NCBI RefSeq assembly: GCF_964036595.1
Contig: NZ_OZ038523.1
Location: 1,206,501-1,270,500 of the forward strand
DNA length: 64,000 nucleotides
Source: Tenacibaculum sp. 190524A05c
GTDB lineage: Bacteria > Bacteroidota > Bacteroidia > Flavobacteriales > Flavobacteriaceae
Direction: 5' to 3'
Shown: in pieces, positions 20,001-27,360 of the stretch
How the letters are laid out: every line of letters begins with the position of its first letter
Numbering within the stretch: position 1 is the stretch's first letter
Notes under the pieces: model-generated
Database searches by the model: none
Seen by the model: the letters and a program-made list of their open reading frames with translations, nothing else
What the model was told of the DNA's origin: nothing
Position numbers and translations under genes: made by a program

Positions 20001-21308
20001 CTATTGTTTTAAATCTGTTAATTGTTGTTTTAATGTATTCAATTGTTGTTGATTTGCCGCATTTGTATTGGCATTCAACAAATTTGTTTTTTCTAAATAA
20101 TCTGCATTTAAATCAAATAAAGCTTCTTCACCATCAACAAAAAGTATGTATTTATGTGTAGCATTTCTGATTGTGTACTCCTCCCCACCTGTAGATTTAC
20201 TTTGCTCTGTGTAGGCAAAATCTCTCGGATTACTTGAACTATTGGAGTTCAGTAAATCTTTAAAACTATAGCTATCATTAATTCTAGAAACACTTACTCC
20301 AGCAATCTCAGCAATAGTTGCAAATAAATCTGATGTATTTAAAAGGCTATTATCCATTTCATTAAATCTTCCTACACCTTTTCCTGAAATTATCATCGGA
20401 ACATTTACTCCACCCTGATAAACTGATCCTTTAGCTCTTGTAGTTCTGTATTCTTGAACAACTCCACCTGGAGTACCATTATCTCCAATAAAAATGATAA
20501 TTGTATTATCTCTTTCTTCTTGAGGTAAAGTGTTTAATAATCGCCCGATTTCAGTATCCATTGCCTCAATCATTGCCATGTAATATGGTTGTGGATTTGC
20601 ATCAATACTTGCCTGATCATTTGGTAAATCTCCTTTAGTGTGTAAATTACTTGGTGGTAAATGAAAAGGTGTATGTGGAGCATTATATGCCAACCATAAA
20701 AACCAAGGATTCTCCCTATCCTTAACCCAGTTAATAGCTAAATCAGTGAATTTGGTAGTAGTATATTCATTAGAACCATTTGTTACTCCATTTTCAGTTA
20801 AATTCCAATTCGTATATGATTGTACTCCTCCGGTTAATAATCCAGCATAATAACCAACACCTAATTGTGTAGGATGACTAGCAGTTTTAGAAACATGCCA
20901 TTTACCAACCACGGCATGATCATAACCTGTGTTATTGTTGTCTAAAAATTTTTGTAATGATGTTTCCGAAAGTGATAATTCATCATCAACTTTCATTACT
21001 CCTGTTCTAAATCCGTATTTACCTGTTAAAATACTCGATCGTGTTGGTGTACACGTTGGATAAGACCATAAGTTTGAAAATCTAACTCCAGAATTAATCA
21101 TATTTTGAATATTCGGAACATTAGGTTTTACATCACCTATATCATAACCTGGTGTAGCATCCAATCCCATATCATCTGCTATTATTAACAAAATATTGGG
21201 TTTAATGTTTTGTGGATCATCTGGATTTGAATCCGTATTTACTGATTCTTTACTACAAGAACATAGAAATAATACGAGAAGTATTATTGGGGAATTTAAT
21301 AATCTCAT
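20001..21308 (-). CDS. Sulfatase lipoprotein (arylsulfatase family)
   Basis: 435 residues, lipoprotein signal with Cys18 (FLCSCSKE). The alkaline-phosphatase-fold motif NILLIIADDMGLD (metal ligands Asp45 and Asp46) is followed by the sulfatase signature CTPTR (Cys86-x-Pro-x-Arg90), in which the cysteine is converted to formylglycine. IIFIGDNGTPGG near residue 275 provides the other metal ligands. The length is near the short end of the family. The enzyme would act on sulfated polysaccharide or small sulfate esters in the periplasm or at the surface; a maturase (anSME) is needed and is not in this window. It is the first gene of the operon with YHYH, YwqK and SCO1-like genes. Confidence 0.9.
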   Translation of the reverse strand: MRLLNSPIILLVLFLCSCSKESVNTDSNPDDPQNIKPNILLIIADDMGLDATPGYDIGDVKPNVPNIQNMINSGVRFSNLWSYPTCTPTRSSILTGKYGFRTGVMKVDDELSLSETSLQKFLDNNNTGYDHAVVGKWHVSKTASHPTQLGVGYYAGLLTGGVQSYTNWNLTENGVTNGSNEYTTTKFTDLAINWVKDRENPWFLWLAYNAPHTPFHLPPSNLHTKGDLPNDQASIDANPQPYYMAMIEAMDTEIGRLLNTLPQEERDNTIIIFIGDNGTPGGVVQEYRTTRAKGSVYQGGVNVPMIISGKGVGRFNEMDNSLLNTSDLFATIAEIAGVSVSRINDSYSFKDLLNSNSSSNPRDFAYTEQSKSTGGEEYTIRNATHKYILFVDGEEALFDLNADYLEKTNLLNANTNAANQQQLNTLKQQLTDLKQ

Positions 21309-21445
21309 TTTGATAGTTTTGTACTTAGACTGTAGAAAATCGAAAAGGTTTAAAACCCCTCATTAAAATATAAAAAAAAATCAAACAAAAATAGAAAAAG
21401 ACACTATAAATGTTTGATTAATGGTAAATTAGGGATTTGTATATC

Positions 21446-21574
21446 TTATCTCATTCTTTTCTGAGATGAATTTCTAACTTTAATATATACTGGCTTTAAT
21501 TCTCTTTCGTATTCTTTTGTAGTAAAACCGATAATCTTTTTAGTTGTGTTATTTAATTCTAGAATGAACTTCAT
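21446..21574 (-). CDS. Possible 42-residue basic small protein
   Basis: ATG at 21574, TAA at 21446-21448, no recognised relatives. The product starts MKFILELNNTTKKIIGF and ends basic (SSQKRMR); its predicted charge is strongly positive. It lies upstream of, and in the same direction as, the sulfatase operon. The only support is an open frame with a natural-looking composition and an A-rich stretch before the ATG, so it may be chance. Confidence 0.35.
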   Translation of the reverse strand: MKFILELNNTTKKIIGFTTKEYERELKPVYIKVRNSSQKRMR

Positions 21575-21658
21575 ATTTATACTTTTTTAGGTTTAGTTAC
21601 ACTAATAAGACACAACAATATTTAAAAAGTCACACCCTTCTAAAAAAATTAGTTTCAT

Positions 21659-21666
21659 TATCTTTG
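21659..21666 (+). promoter_or_regulatory. -7 box of the sigma factor/NRAMP operon
   Basis: TATCTTTG matches TAnnTTTG and ends 19 nt before the ATG at 21686. No clear -33 TTTG, which may mean an activator or an alternative sigma factor is used. Confidence 0.5.
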
Positions 21667-21685
21667 TAGCATCAAAATTTTATTC

Positions 21686-21889
21686 ATGAAATTAGTTATA
21701 TTAACAGTCGGATTATTAGCTTTAGCATTTGCAGGAATTGCAATTAAAATTTGGGCAAAGAAAGATGGAGAATTTGCAGGTACTTGTGCTAGTCAAAATC
21801 CAATGTTAAATAAATCAGGAGAAGCTTGTGGTTTCTGTGGTAAAACACCAGATCAATTTGATTCTTGTACAGAACCAACGCACCAATAA
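21686..21889 (+). CDS. Small single-pass membrane protein with Cys-rich tail
   Basis: 67 residues. One hydrophobic helix (residues of about 2-23, VILTVGLLALAFAGIAIKIW) is followed by a short exposed segment with five cysteines in the pattern C-x13-C-x2-C-x10-C (residues 34-61), preceded by GEFAGT. The cysteines could bind a metal or form disulfides; this is an inference. Similar small proteins next to sigma factor genes occur in other Flavobacteriaceae, to my knowledge, without a known role. It overlaps the sigma factor frame by 25 bp. Confidence 0.75.
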   Translation: MKLVILTVGLLALAFAGIAIKIWAKKDGEFAGTCASQNPMLNKSGEACGFCGKTPDQFDSCTEPTHQ

Positions 21890-22458
21890 AACTTCAACCA
21901 ATAAAAGACGAAATTCTTCAACATATAGAAAAAGCTAAGGAAGGCAATCAAATGTCTTTCAATTATCTTTTAGATACCTATTGGTCAAATGTATATGGTT
22001 ATCAGCTCAAAAAAGTAAATAACGAAAATGACGCTGAGGATATCACTATTCAAACATTTGCTAAAGCTTTTAATAAAATTCATACTTTTAACAAAGAGTA
22101 TCAGTTCAGTACTTGGTTAATTGCCATTTCTAAAAATATCCATCAAGATATACTTAGAAAACGAAAACCATCCTTAATTGTTCAATCTTCAAAAGTAGAC
22201 GAAGAAGCTTATAAAGTTATTGATGATTCTCCTTCTCCGGAAGATAAAATCATTACTGAACAGAACTTAGCTAAATTGCTTAGAGATATTAAACAACTAA
22301 AGCCTAAATATCAAGAAGTAATTAACTTAAGGTTTTTTCAAGAATTAAGCTACAAAGAGATTTCAGAACAACTTGATGAGCCAATGAATAACGTAAAAGT
22401 TAAACTTTTAAGAGCTAAAAAGTTACTTGCTGAAATTATTGAGAAAAACAAATCATGA
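21865..22458 (+). CDS. RNA polymerase sigma-70 family factor (ECF-like)
   Basis: About 197 residues from the TTG at 21865. The start is uncertain, since homology-like sequence begins only around KDEILQHIEKAKEGNQMSFN and no ATG precedes residue 30. Region 2 is visible as VYGYQLKKVNNENDAEDITI and FQFSTWLIAISKNIHQD-like sequence (about 48-95). Region 4 is visible as INLRFFQELSYKEISEQL and MNNVKVKLLRAKKLL (about 150-190), a helix-turn-helix. There is no anti-sigma gene. It overlaps the small Cys-rich gene before it and shares ATGA with the transporter gene after it, so all three are translationally coupled and probably co-regulated. Confidence 0.85.
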   Translation: MYRTNAPIKLQPIKDEILQHIEKAKEGNQMSFNYLLDTYWSNVYGYQLKKVNNENDAEDITIQTFAKAFNKIHTFNKEYQFSTWLIAISKNIHQDILRKRKPSLIVQSSKVDEEAYKVIDDSPSPEDKIITEQNLAKLLRDIKQLKPKYQEVINLRFFQELSYKEISEQLDEPMNNVKVKLLRAKKLLAEIIEKNKS

Positions 22459-23672
22459 AAAAAAACATATTCAATGCTTTAGGTCCTGGATTGCTATTCG
22501 CTGGGGCCGCAATCGGAGTTTCACATTTAGTACAATCTACAAGAGCCGGAGCAGAATATGGTTATGGATTAATTTGGGCTTTAATTTTAGTACATATATT
22601 CAAATATCCTTTTTTCAAATTTGGTCCTAAATATGCTTCTGCTACAGGAGAAAGCTTACTTGATGGATATCATAAACTAGGTAAAGGATATTTAGCTTTG
22701 TATTTTGTAGTAAACTTGGCTACAATGTTTACTATCCAAGCTGCTGTTACTATAGTTACAGCAAGTTTAGCGACTCAATTGTTTGGACTTACTGACAATT
22801 TAGTGTATTGGGCAACCATAATATTATTCATCAGTTTTTTAATTCTTTCTTTCGGTAAATATCAATTACTTGATAAACTAATGAAGTACATTATACTTTT
22901 TCTTACGGCAAGTACTTTATTAGCTGTTATTATAGCCTTAATTAAAAGTGACACTAGTTTTTCCTACCAACAGGTTATTCCTAATGATGCGGTTGGTATT
23001 AGTTTTTTAATTGCGTTTTTAGGATGGATGCCAGCTCCTCTGGATATTTCCATATGGCACTCTTTATGGTCAGTAGAAAAACAAAAAACAACAGCTGAAA
23101 AGGTAGGTGTTAAAAAATCTATTTTCGATTTTAACGTTGGTTACTTTGGAACAATGTTCTTGGGTTTGTGCTTTATATTACTCGGAGCAACTGTTATGTT
23201 TTCTTCTCAAGAGAAATTCGCCAGTAGTGGTGGCCAGTTTGCTCTTCAATTAATAAACTTATATACTAATAATTTAGGAGATTTTGCTAAACCTATAATC
23301 GCTATTGCCGCGTTTACAACAATGTTCAGTACAACAATAACAACATTAGATGCTTCACCAAGAGCCATGGAAAAAACGTCTAAATTGTTGTTTAACAAAG
23401 AAAAACTGAATTACTGGTTTTGGATTATCTTTTTAATTTTCGGAACACTTTTAATATTGTTTTTACTTTTAAACAGCATGCTTACCCTAGTTAAAATTGC
23501 AACGATATTTTCGTTCTTAACTGCTCCAATTTATGCTATTCTAAACTATAAGCTAATTACCAGTACATATACTCCTAAAACACAGCACCCAAATACCTTT
23601 ATAAAAGTGCTAAGTATTGCTGGAATCGTATTTTTATTCTGTTTCAGCCTCTGGTATTTAAGCATTTTGTGA
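22455..23672 (+). CDS. NRAMP-related transporter lacking the canonical metal-site motif
   Basis: 405 residues with about 11 hydrophobic helices. The N-terminus (LGPGLLFAGAAIGVSHLVQS, then TRAGAEYGYGL) aligns with NRAMP helix 1. Where NRAMP proteins have Asp-Pro-Gly-Asn, this one has Gly-Val-Ser-His, so both metal-ligand residues are replaced. In helix 6 the usual Met-Pro-His is Met-Pro-Ala (GWMPAPLDISIWHS). The protein is therefore NRAMP-like in fold, and its substrate may not be Mn2+ or Fe2+. It starts within the sigma factor stop (ATGA overlap). The divergence is visible in the sequence; an altered ion preference is inferred. Confidence 0.8.
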   Translation: MKKNIFNALGPGLLFAGAAIGVSHLVQSTRAGAEYGYGLIWALILVHIFKYPFFKFGPKYASATGESLLDGYHKLGKGYLALYFVVNLATMFTIQAAVTIVTASLATQLFGLTDNLVYWATIILFISFLILSFGKYQLLDKLMKYIILFLTASTLLAVIIALIKSDTSFSYQQVIPNDAVGISFLIAFLGWMPAPLDISIWHSLWSVEKQKTTAEKVGVKKSIFDFNVGYFGTMFLGLCFILLGATVMFSSQEKFASSGGQFALQLINLYTNNLGDFAKPIIAIAAFTTMFSTTITTLDASPRAMEKTSKLLFNKEKLNYWFWIIFLIFGTLLILFLLLNSMLTLVKIATIFSFLTAPIYAILNYKLITSTYTPKTQHPNTFIKVLSIAGIVFLFCFSLWYLSIL

Positions 23673-23692
23673 TTTTAAAAAACTGAATCACA
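23668..23692 (+). terminator. Hairpin at the stop codon of the NRAMP-like gene
   Basis: TGTGATT (23668-23674) pairs with AATCACA (23686-23692), then GATTTTTAAC. The left arm covers the TGA stop. The stem is short and A/T rich, so termination would be moderate. Confidence 0.5.
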
Positions 23693-23801
23693 GATTTTTA
23701 ACAAAATATCCATAAAAAAAACCAAAAAAAATCAGAAAAAAAATTAAATTAGCACGCTTTTTGGTATTATCCAGAGCGTATAATAAAATCCCAATATTAC
23801 A

Positions 23802-24257
23802 ATGCAAACAAAAAGATTTTTCTTACAGTTAGTATGTGTTTTTGCTCTTACACTTTTTTCTTTCCAAAATACCTATTCTCAAGTAGAAAAGCTACAAACT
23901 GCAATATCTGACGCAACTGTTCCCTTTCAAGGAAAATTACAACAAGAAAACGGTAAATTCCGTTATGATTATCACGATGTTTATCAACAAGATTCAATGG
24001 CTAAAGATTTACAAGCAAGTGGATATCATGGTGGAGGGCCTTCTTGGTTAGGAATTATTTATGGTGCTTTTAAATTATGTGACAACAACTTAATTGACGA
24101 AATTGAAATGAAAGTTGAAGTTACTGGTGTAACTTTTTGGAGCGCTAGTAAGGAAGATCTTGAAAAAATAGGTAGAGTAGTCAATACTATTAAGACTGAA
24201 GACAATCTACTTCAACTTGCAATTGATAAAGCTTCAGAATTAGGAATCATGCAATAA
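23802..24257 (+). CDS. Secreted protein of unknown function
   Basis: 151 residues. A signal peptide (RFFLQLVCVFALTLFSFQNT, then YS) is followed by about 125 mature residues. Features are YDYHDVYQQDSMAKD, a glycine patch SGYHGGGPSWLGIIYGAFK and an acidic C-terminal half (LIDEIEMKVEVTGVTFWSAS). I do not recognise the family. The gene is alone, between the NRAMP-like operon and lipA. Periplasmic or exported location is inferred from the signal peptide only. Confidence 0.65.
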   Translation: MQTKRFFLQLVCVFALTLFSFQNTYSQVEKLQTAISDATVPFQGKLQQENGKFRYDYHDVYQQDSMAKDLQASGYHGGGPSWLGIIYGAFKLCDNNLIDEIEMKVEVTGVTFWSASKEDLEKIGRVVNTIKTEDNLLQLAIDKASELGIMQ

Positions 24258-24273
24258 AATAAAACATTCTTCG

Positions 24274-24281
24274 TAAATTTG
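24274..24281 (+). promoter_or_regulatory. -7 box for lipA
   Basis: TAAATTTG matches TAnnTTTG and ends 21 nt before the lipA ATG at 24303. The -33 match is poor. Confidence 0.5.
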
Positions 24282-24302
24282 TATTTCCAAATTTAATGAT
24301 GA

Positions 24303-25202
24303 ATGTCAGAAAAGATTCTTATACCAACAGAAACTAAAGTTACAAAGAGTGCAACTTCGGAACGTGTAAAAAAACCGAAGTGGTTACGCGTAAAATTACC
24401 TGTTGGAAAAAAATATACAGAACTTAGAGGTTTAGTTGATAAATACAAGTTAAATACCATTTGTACAAGTGGTAGTTGTCCTAATATGGGTGAATGCTGG
24501 GGAGAAGGTACCGCAACATTTATGATTTTAGGAAACATTTGTACACGTTCATGTGGATTTTGCGGTGTAAAAACTGGAAGACCAGAAACTGTTGAATGGG
24601 ATGAACCAGAAAAGGTTGCTCGATCTATTAAAATCATGAAAATTAAGCATGCTGTTATAACTTCTGTTGATAGAGACGACCTGAAAGATGGTGGTTCTAT
24701 TATATGGGCAGAAACTGTTGATGCTATTAGAAGAGCTAATCCGAATACTACATTAGAAACGTTAATTCCAGACTTTCAGGGAAATACAAAACTTATAGAT
24801 CGAATTATTGATGTTCATCCAGAAGTTGTTTCTCATAATATGGAAACAGTTAGAAGATTGACTAGAGAAGTTCGAATTCAGGCGAAATACGATCGTAGTT
24901 TAGGTGTTTTAAAATACTTAAAAGAGAACGGAATGAGAACTAAATCTGGGATTATGCTAGGCTTAGGTGAAACTGAAGATGAAGTAATTGAAACAATGAA
25001 AGATCTAAGAAATGTTGGATTAGATATTATTACTATTGGTCAGTACTTACAACCTACAAAGAAACATTTACCTGTAAAAGAGTTTATTACTCCTGAACAA
25101 TTTAAGAAATACGAAACGTTAGGAAAAGAAATGGGATTCATGTATGTAGAAAGTGGTGCATTAGTACGTTCATCGTACAAAGCTCACAAACATGCTAGCT
25201 AA
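24303..25202 (+). CDS. lipA: Lipoyl synthase
   Basis: 299 residues. It is a radical SAM enzyme that inserts two sulfurs into protein-bound octanoyl groups to make lipoyl cofactor for 2-oxoacid dehydrogenases and the glycine cleavage system. The auxiliary cluster motif is Cys54-x4-Cys59-x5-Cys65 ([11 protein letters not shown]) and the SAM cluster is Cys80-x3-Cys84-x2-Cys87 (ICTRSCGFC). The fourth ligand serine of the auxiliary cluster is in [12 protein letters not shown] at the end. The length is typical. No lipB is in the window. Confidence 0.97.
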   Translation: MSEKILIPTETKVTKSATSERVKKPKWLRVKLPVGKKYTELRGLVDKYKLNTICTSGSCPNMGECWGEGTATFMILGNICTRSCGFCGVKTGRPETVEWDEPEKVARSIKIMKIKHAVITSVDRDDLKDGGSIIWAETVDAIRRANPNTTLETLIPDFQGNTKLIDRIIDVHPEVVSHNMETVRRLTREVRIQAKYDRSLGVLKYLKENGMRTKSGIMLGLGETEDEVIETMKDLRNVGLDIITIGQYLQPTKKHLPVKEFITPEQFKKYETLGKEMGFMYVESGALVRSSYKAHKHAS

Positions 25203-25294
25203 CATTTTATTATTAATTTCTTAACAAAGCAGCTTTCAAAAGTTAAAAAAGTGTAAATTATTAAATAAAAACAACTTTATGTTGTTATTATCAC

Positions 25295-25411
25295 TAATTT
25301 TGGCACGTAAATTGAAAACATATAATTGTTAAACAATAATAATTGTTTTCATTGTGTAAATTATTTGAATTAGTTGATTAACGAAAAGCCACCTCAATGA
25401 GGTGGCTTTTT
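25295..25411 (+). ncRNA. Candidate small RNA of about 100 nt
   Basis: A -7 box TAATTTTG (25295-25302) is followed about 80 nt later by a strong terminator (25384-25411), with no ORF between. The predicted transcript, about 25308 to 25411, contains a hairpin with GAAAACA/TGTTTTC at its base and ATTGTT/ACAAT inside, then an unpaired A/T-rich stretch before the terminator. A 6-bp inverted repeat AACAAC/GTTGTT lies just upstream of the box. The alternative is that this is only the lipA 3' end with a distant terminator. Confidence 0.4.
25384..25411. terminator. Strong terminator downstream of lipA
   Basis: AAAAGCCACCTC (25384-25395) pairs perfectly with GAGGTGGCTTTT (25399-25410) around AAT, followed by T. 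Symmetric A and T flanks allow use in both directions. Confidence 0.9.
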
Positions 25412-25443
25412 GATTTTACTTATATCTTGTTTGATTTGTGTTC

Positions 25444-25671
25444 TTATAAACCGATAGTAAGAATTACACAAATCAGAAATGAAATAATACTTAAAGCTGT
25501 AAAATACAGTCCTTTTCTCAGAGTATTATATACATGCTTTTTATAAAATTCTGTATCCCTTAAAATAATATTTGCAATTATTACCATTATGGATACTGGA
25601 GTTCCAAAAACTAGTAAAACAATGAATAACCCAAATATTCCTTAAGGACTTCCACAAAATAAATGGAACAT
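25444..25671 (-). pseudogene. Small two-helix membrane protein frame interrupted by one in-frame stop
   Basis: From the ATG at 25671 the minus-strand frame reads MFHLFCGSP, then TAA (25644-25642), then continues in the same frame for 65 codons to TAA at 25446-25444. The part after the stop is convincing protein: helix one GIFGLFIVLLVFGTPVSIMV, a polar charged stretch (LRDTEFYKKHVYNTLRKG), then helix two (YFTALSIISFLICVILTIGL). Translation could restart at the ATG in SIMVI, giving a protein of about 46 residues. It lies 12 bp after the cysteine-synthase-family gene and in the same direction. A recent nonsense mutation, a sequencing error or a chance upstream ATG are all possible. Confidence 0.45.
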
Positions 25672-25683
25672 GTAAAACTACTA

Positions 25684-26664
25684 TTAATCTAAATATCCCA
25701 TTTTCTTCATCCAGTCGTCGTTGAACATTTTACCAACATAACGACTTCCGTGATCATGGAAAAGAACAACAACTACATCATCTTTAGTGAAGTGCTCCTT
25801 TAGCTGTAATAATCCTTTCATTGCTGCTCCGGCAGAATTTCCTAAAAACATTCCTTCTTTCTTAGCTAATAACTGTGTATAAACTGCAGCATCTTTATCA
25901 GTAACTTTAGTAAATCCATCGATAATACTAAAATCAACATTCTTAGGTAAAATATCTTCACCAATACCTTCAGTTACATATGGGTAGATTTCATTCTCAT
26001 CAAAAATTCCAGTTTCATGGTATTTTTTGAAAACAGATCCGTAAGTATCAATTCCCCAAACTTTAATATTTGGATTCTTTTCTTTAAGATATTTTCCTAC
26101 TCCTGATATCGTTCCTCCAGTACCAACTCCAACTACAAAGTGTGTAATTTTACCTTCAGTTTGCTCCCAAATTTCTGGACCAGTACTTTCATAATGTCCT
26201 TTAGCATTACTTGGGTTGTCATATTGATTAACATACCAAGCATTTTCAGTTTCTTCTGCTAATCTTTTAGAAACAGAATAATAACTTCTTGGGTCGTCTG
26301 GTTCAACATTTGTTGGACAAACAACCACCTCAGCTCCTACTGCTTTTAAGATATCAATCTTTTCTTTACTCTGCTTATCTGCCATTACAAACACACATTT
26401 GTAACCTTTAACAATTGCAGCTAACGCTAATCCCATTCCAGTATTACCAGAAGTTCCTTCAATAATAGTTCCTCCAGGTTTTAATCTTCCATCAGCCTCT
26501 GCATCTTCAATCATTTTAAGAGCCATTCTATCCTTTACTGAGTTTCCAGGATTGAAAGTCTCGTATTTAGATAATACTAAACATGGTAATTCCTCTGCGA
26601 GTTTATTAATTTTAACTAAAGGAGTGTTTCCAATAGTTTCTAATATATTCTTAGCGTACTTCAT
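25684..26664 (-). CDS. PLP-dependent cysteine synthase / cystathionine beta-synthase family enzyme
   Basis: The frame extends to 26736, but a -7 box (TATATTTG) lies inside that extension and family similarity begins at MKYAKNILETIGNTPLV, so the ATG at 26664 is chosen (326 residues). Fold-type II motifs are the PLP lysine Lys44 in NPGNSVKDRMAL, the substrate loop EGTSGNTGMGLA and the phosphate-binding VGVGTGGTISGVG. The C-terminus has FHDHGSRYVGKMFND, typical of the CBS-like branch, without a CBS regulatory domain. It would make cysteine or cystathionine from serine or O-acetylserine; which one cannot be decided by eye. Confidence 0.88.
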   Translation of the reverse strand: MKYAKNILETIGNTPLVKINKLAEELPCLVLSKYETFNPGNSVKDRMALKMIEDAEADGRLKPGGTIIEGTSGNTGMGLALAAIVKGYKCVFVMADKQSKEKIDILKAVGAEVVVCPTNVEPDDPRSYYSVSKRLAEETENAWYVNQYDNPSNAKGHYESTGPEIWEQTEGKITHFVVGVGTGGTISGVGKYLKEKNPNIKVWGIDTYGSVFKKYHETGIFDENEIYPYVTEGIGEDILPKNVDFSIIDGFTKVTDKDAAVYTQLLAKKEGMFLGNSAGAAMKGLLQLKEHFTKDDVVVVLFHDHGSRYVGKMFNDDWMKKMGYLD

Positions 26665-26682
26665 TCTTTTTGATTTGTTGTG

Positions 26683-26690
26683 CAAATATA
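26683..26690 (-). promoter_or_regulatory. -7 box for the cysteine-synthase-family gene
   Basis: The minus strand reads TATATTTG, matching TAnnTTTG, 19 nt before the ATG at 26664. It decides the start codon, since the upstream ATG at 26736 would not be transcribed. Confidence 0.6.
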
Positions 26691-26727
26691 TAAGTTTGGA
26701 AATTTGTTTTGAGTAGGTATATAAAAA

Positions 26728-26746
26728 AATCCGCATTAAGCGGATT
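26728..26746 (-). terminator. Terminator of the lipoprotein gene
   Basis: AATCCGC (26728-26734) pairs with GCGGATT (26740-26746) around ATTAA. A run of seven A on the left gives a U-run on the minus strand. The hairpin ends about 10 nt after the lipoprotein stop at 26756. Confidence 0.85.
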
Positions 26747-26755
26747 ATATATTTT

Positions 26756-27316
26756 CTAATTGAACCAAATGATAAAGGATTTCATTTTGGCCAGGTCTGG
26801 AATTTGTTCAATACTTACCTTTTTCATATTGTAATCACTCAAACCTAATCCTTCTTTATCTAATGCGATTGTAGCATTCAAATCATCAATAAAAACTGTA
26901 ACTGATGAAAAAGATGGCTCTATTTTACTAATAGCGTTATTCGCGTTAATCTCGTTAAAAGTAGAATTGATGTTTAATCCTTTTTCCGTTTTAAATCGCT
27001 CATCAAAAATTTCAATACTTTTTATAACAGAAGAAGAATCAAGTTGTTCTTTAGGCACAATACTTAATAAAAGCTTCCCTCCTTTTTCATATACTTTATA
27101 TACATCATCATCTTGGAAGTAATTATTCCCTTTTGCTCCTTCACTTAAAATCTTTACTAGCGAATCGTTTGCAAAAATTTTATCCAAATCTTGTACGGTA
27201 GTTTCTGTTGTTAGTTGACCTACTTTACCCTTAGCAATTGTAAACTTATCTTTTCCACATTGAATAAATAAGAATGAAACACAAAGTATTGATACAATTT
27301 TAGTTAATTTTTTCAT
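26756..27316 (-). CDS. Lipoprotein of unknown function
   Basis: 186 residues. Lipobox at MKKLTKIVSILCVSFLFIQC (Cys20). The mature part is mixed alpha/beta with many Asp, Lys and Ser residues. It includes TTETTVQDLDKIFANDSLVK, a YKVYEKGGKLLLSIVPKEQ stretch and a C-terminus rich in Ile and Lys. No family is recognised. It lies 44 bp downstream of the HerA-like ATPase gene in the same direction and has its own terminator. Confidence 0.7.
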   Translation of the reverse strand: MKKLTKIVSILCVSFLFIQCGKDKFTIAKGKVGQLTTETTVQDLDKIFANDSLVKILSEGAKGNNYFQDDDVYKVYEKGGKLLLSIVPKEQLDSSSVIKSIEIFDERFKTEKGLNINSTFNEINANNAISKIEPSFSSVTVFIDDLNATIALDKEGLGLSDYNMKKVSIEQIPDLAKMKSFIIWFN

Positions 27317-27360
27317 GTAAGTTTAATTTCAAAATATAACGTTTCTTTTTATTATTTAGT

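Larger units (their letters stand above)
21309..21685. other. Intergenic stretch with a short ORF and an inverted repeat
   Basis: 377 bp between the sulfatase gene (-) and the Cys-rich small membrane protein gene (+). It holds an 8-bp inverted repeat, ATCAAACA (21380-21387) and TGTTTGAT (21411-21418), a 42-codon minus-strand ORF (21446-21574) and a -7 box for the plus-strand operon. Confidence 0.6.

Noticed and set aside
20001..21308. Polysaccharide utilisation locus around the sulfatase
   Set aside because: No SusC/SusD pair, glycoside hydrolase or hybrid regulator is present in the window.
22427..22630. Plus-strand 67-codon ORF across the sigma factor/NRAMP junction
   Set aside because: It is out of frame with two well-supported coding regions that overlap by ATGA.
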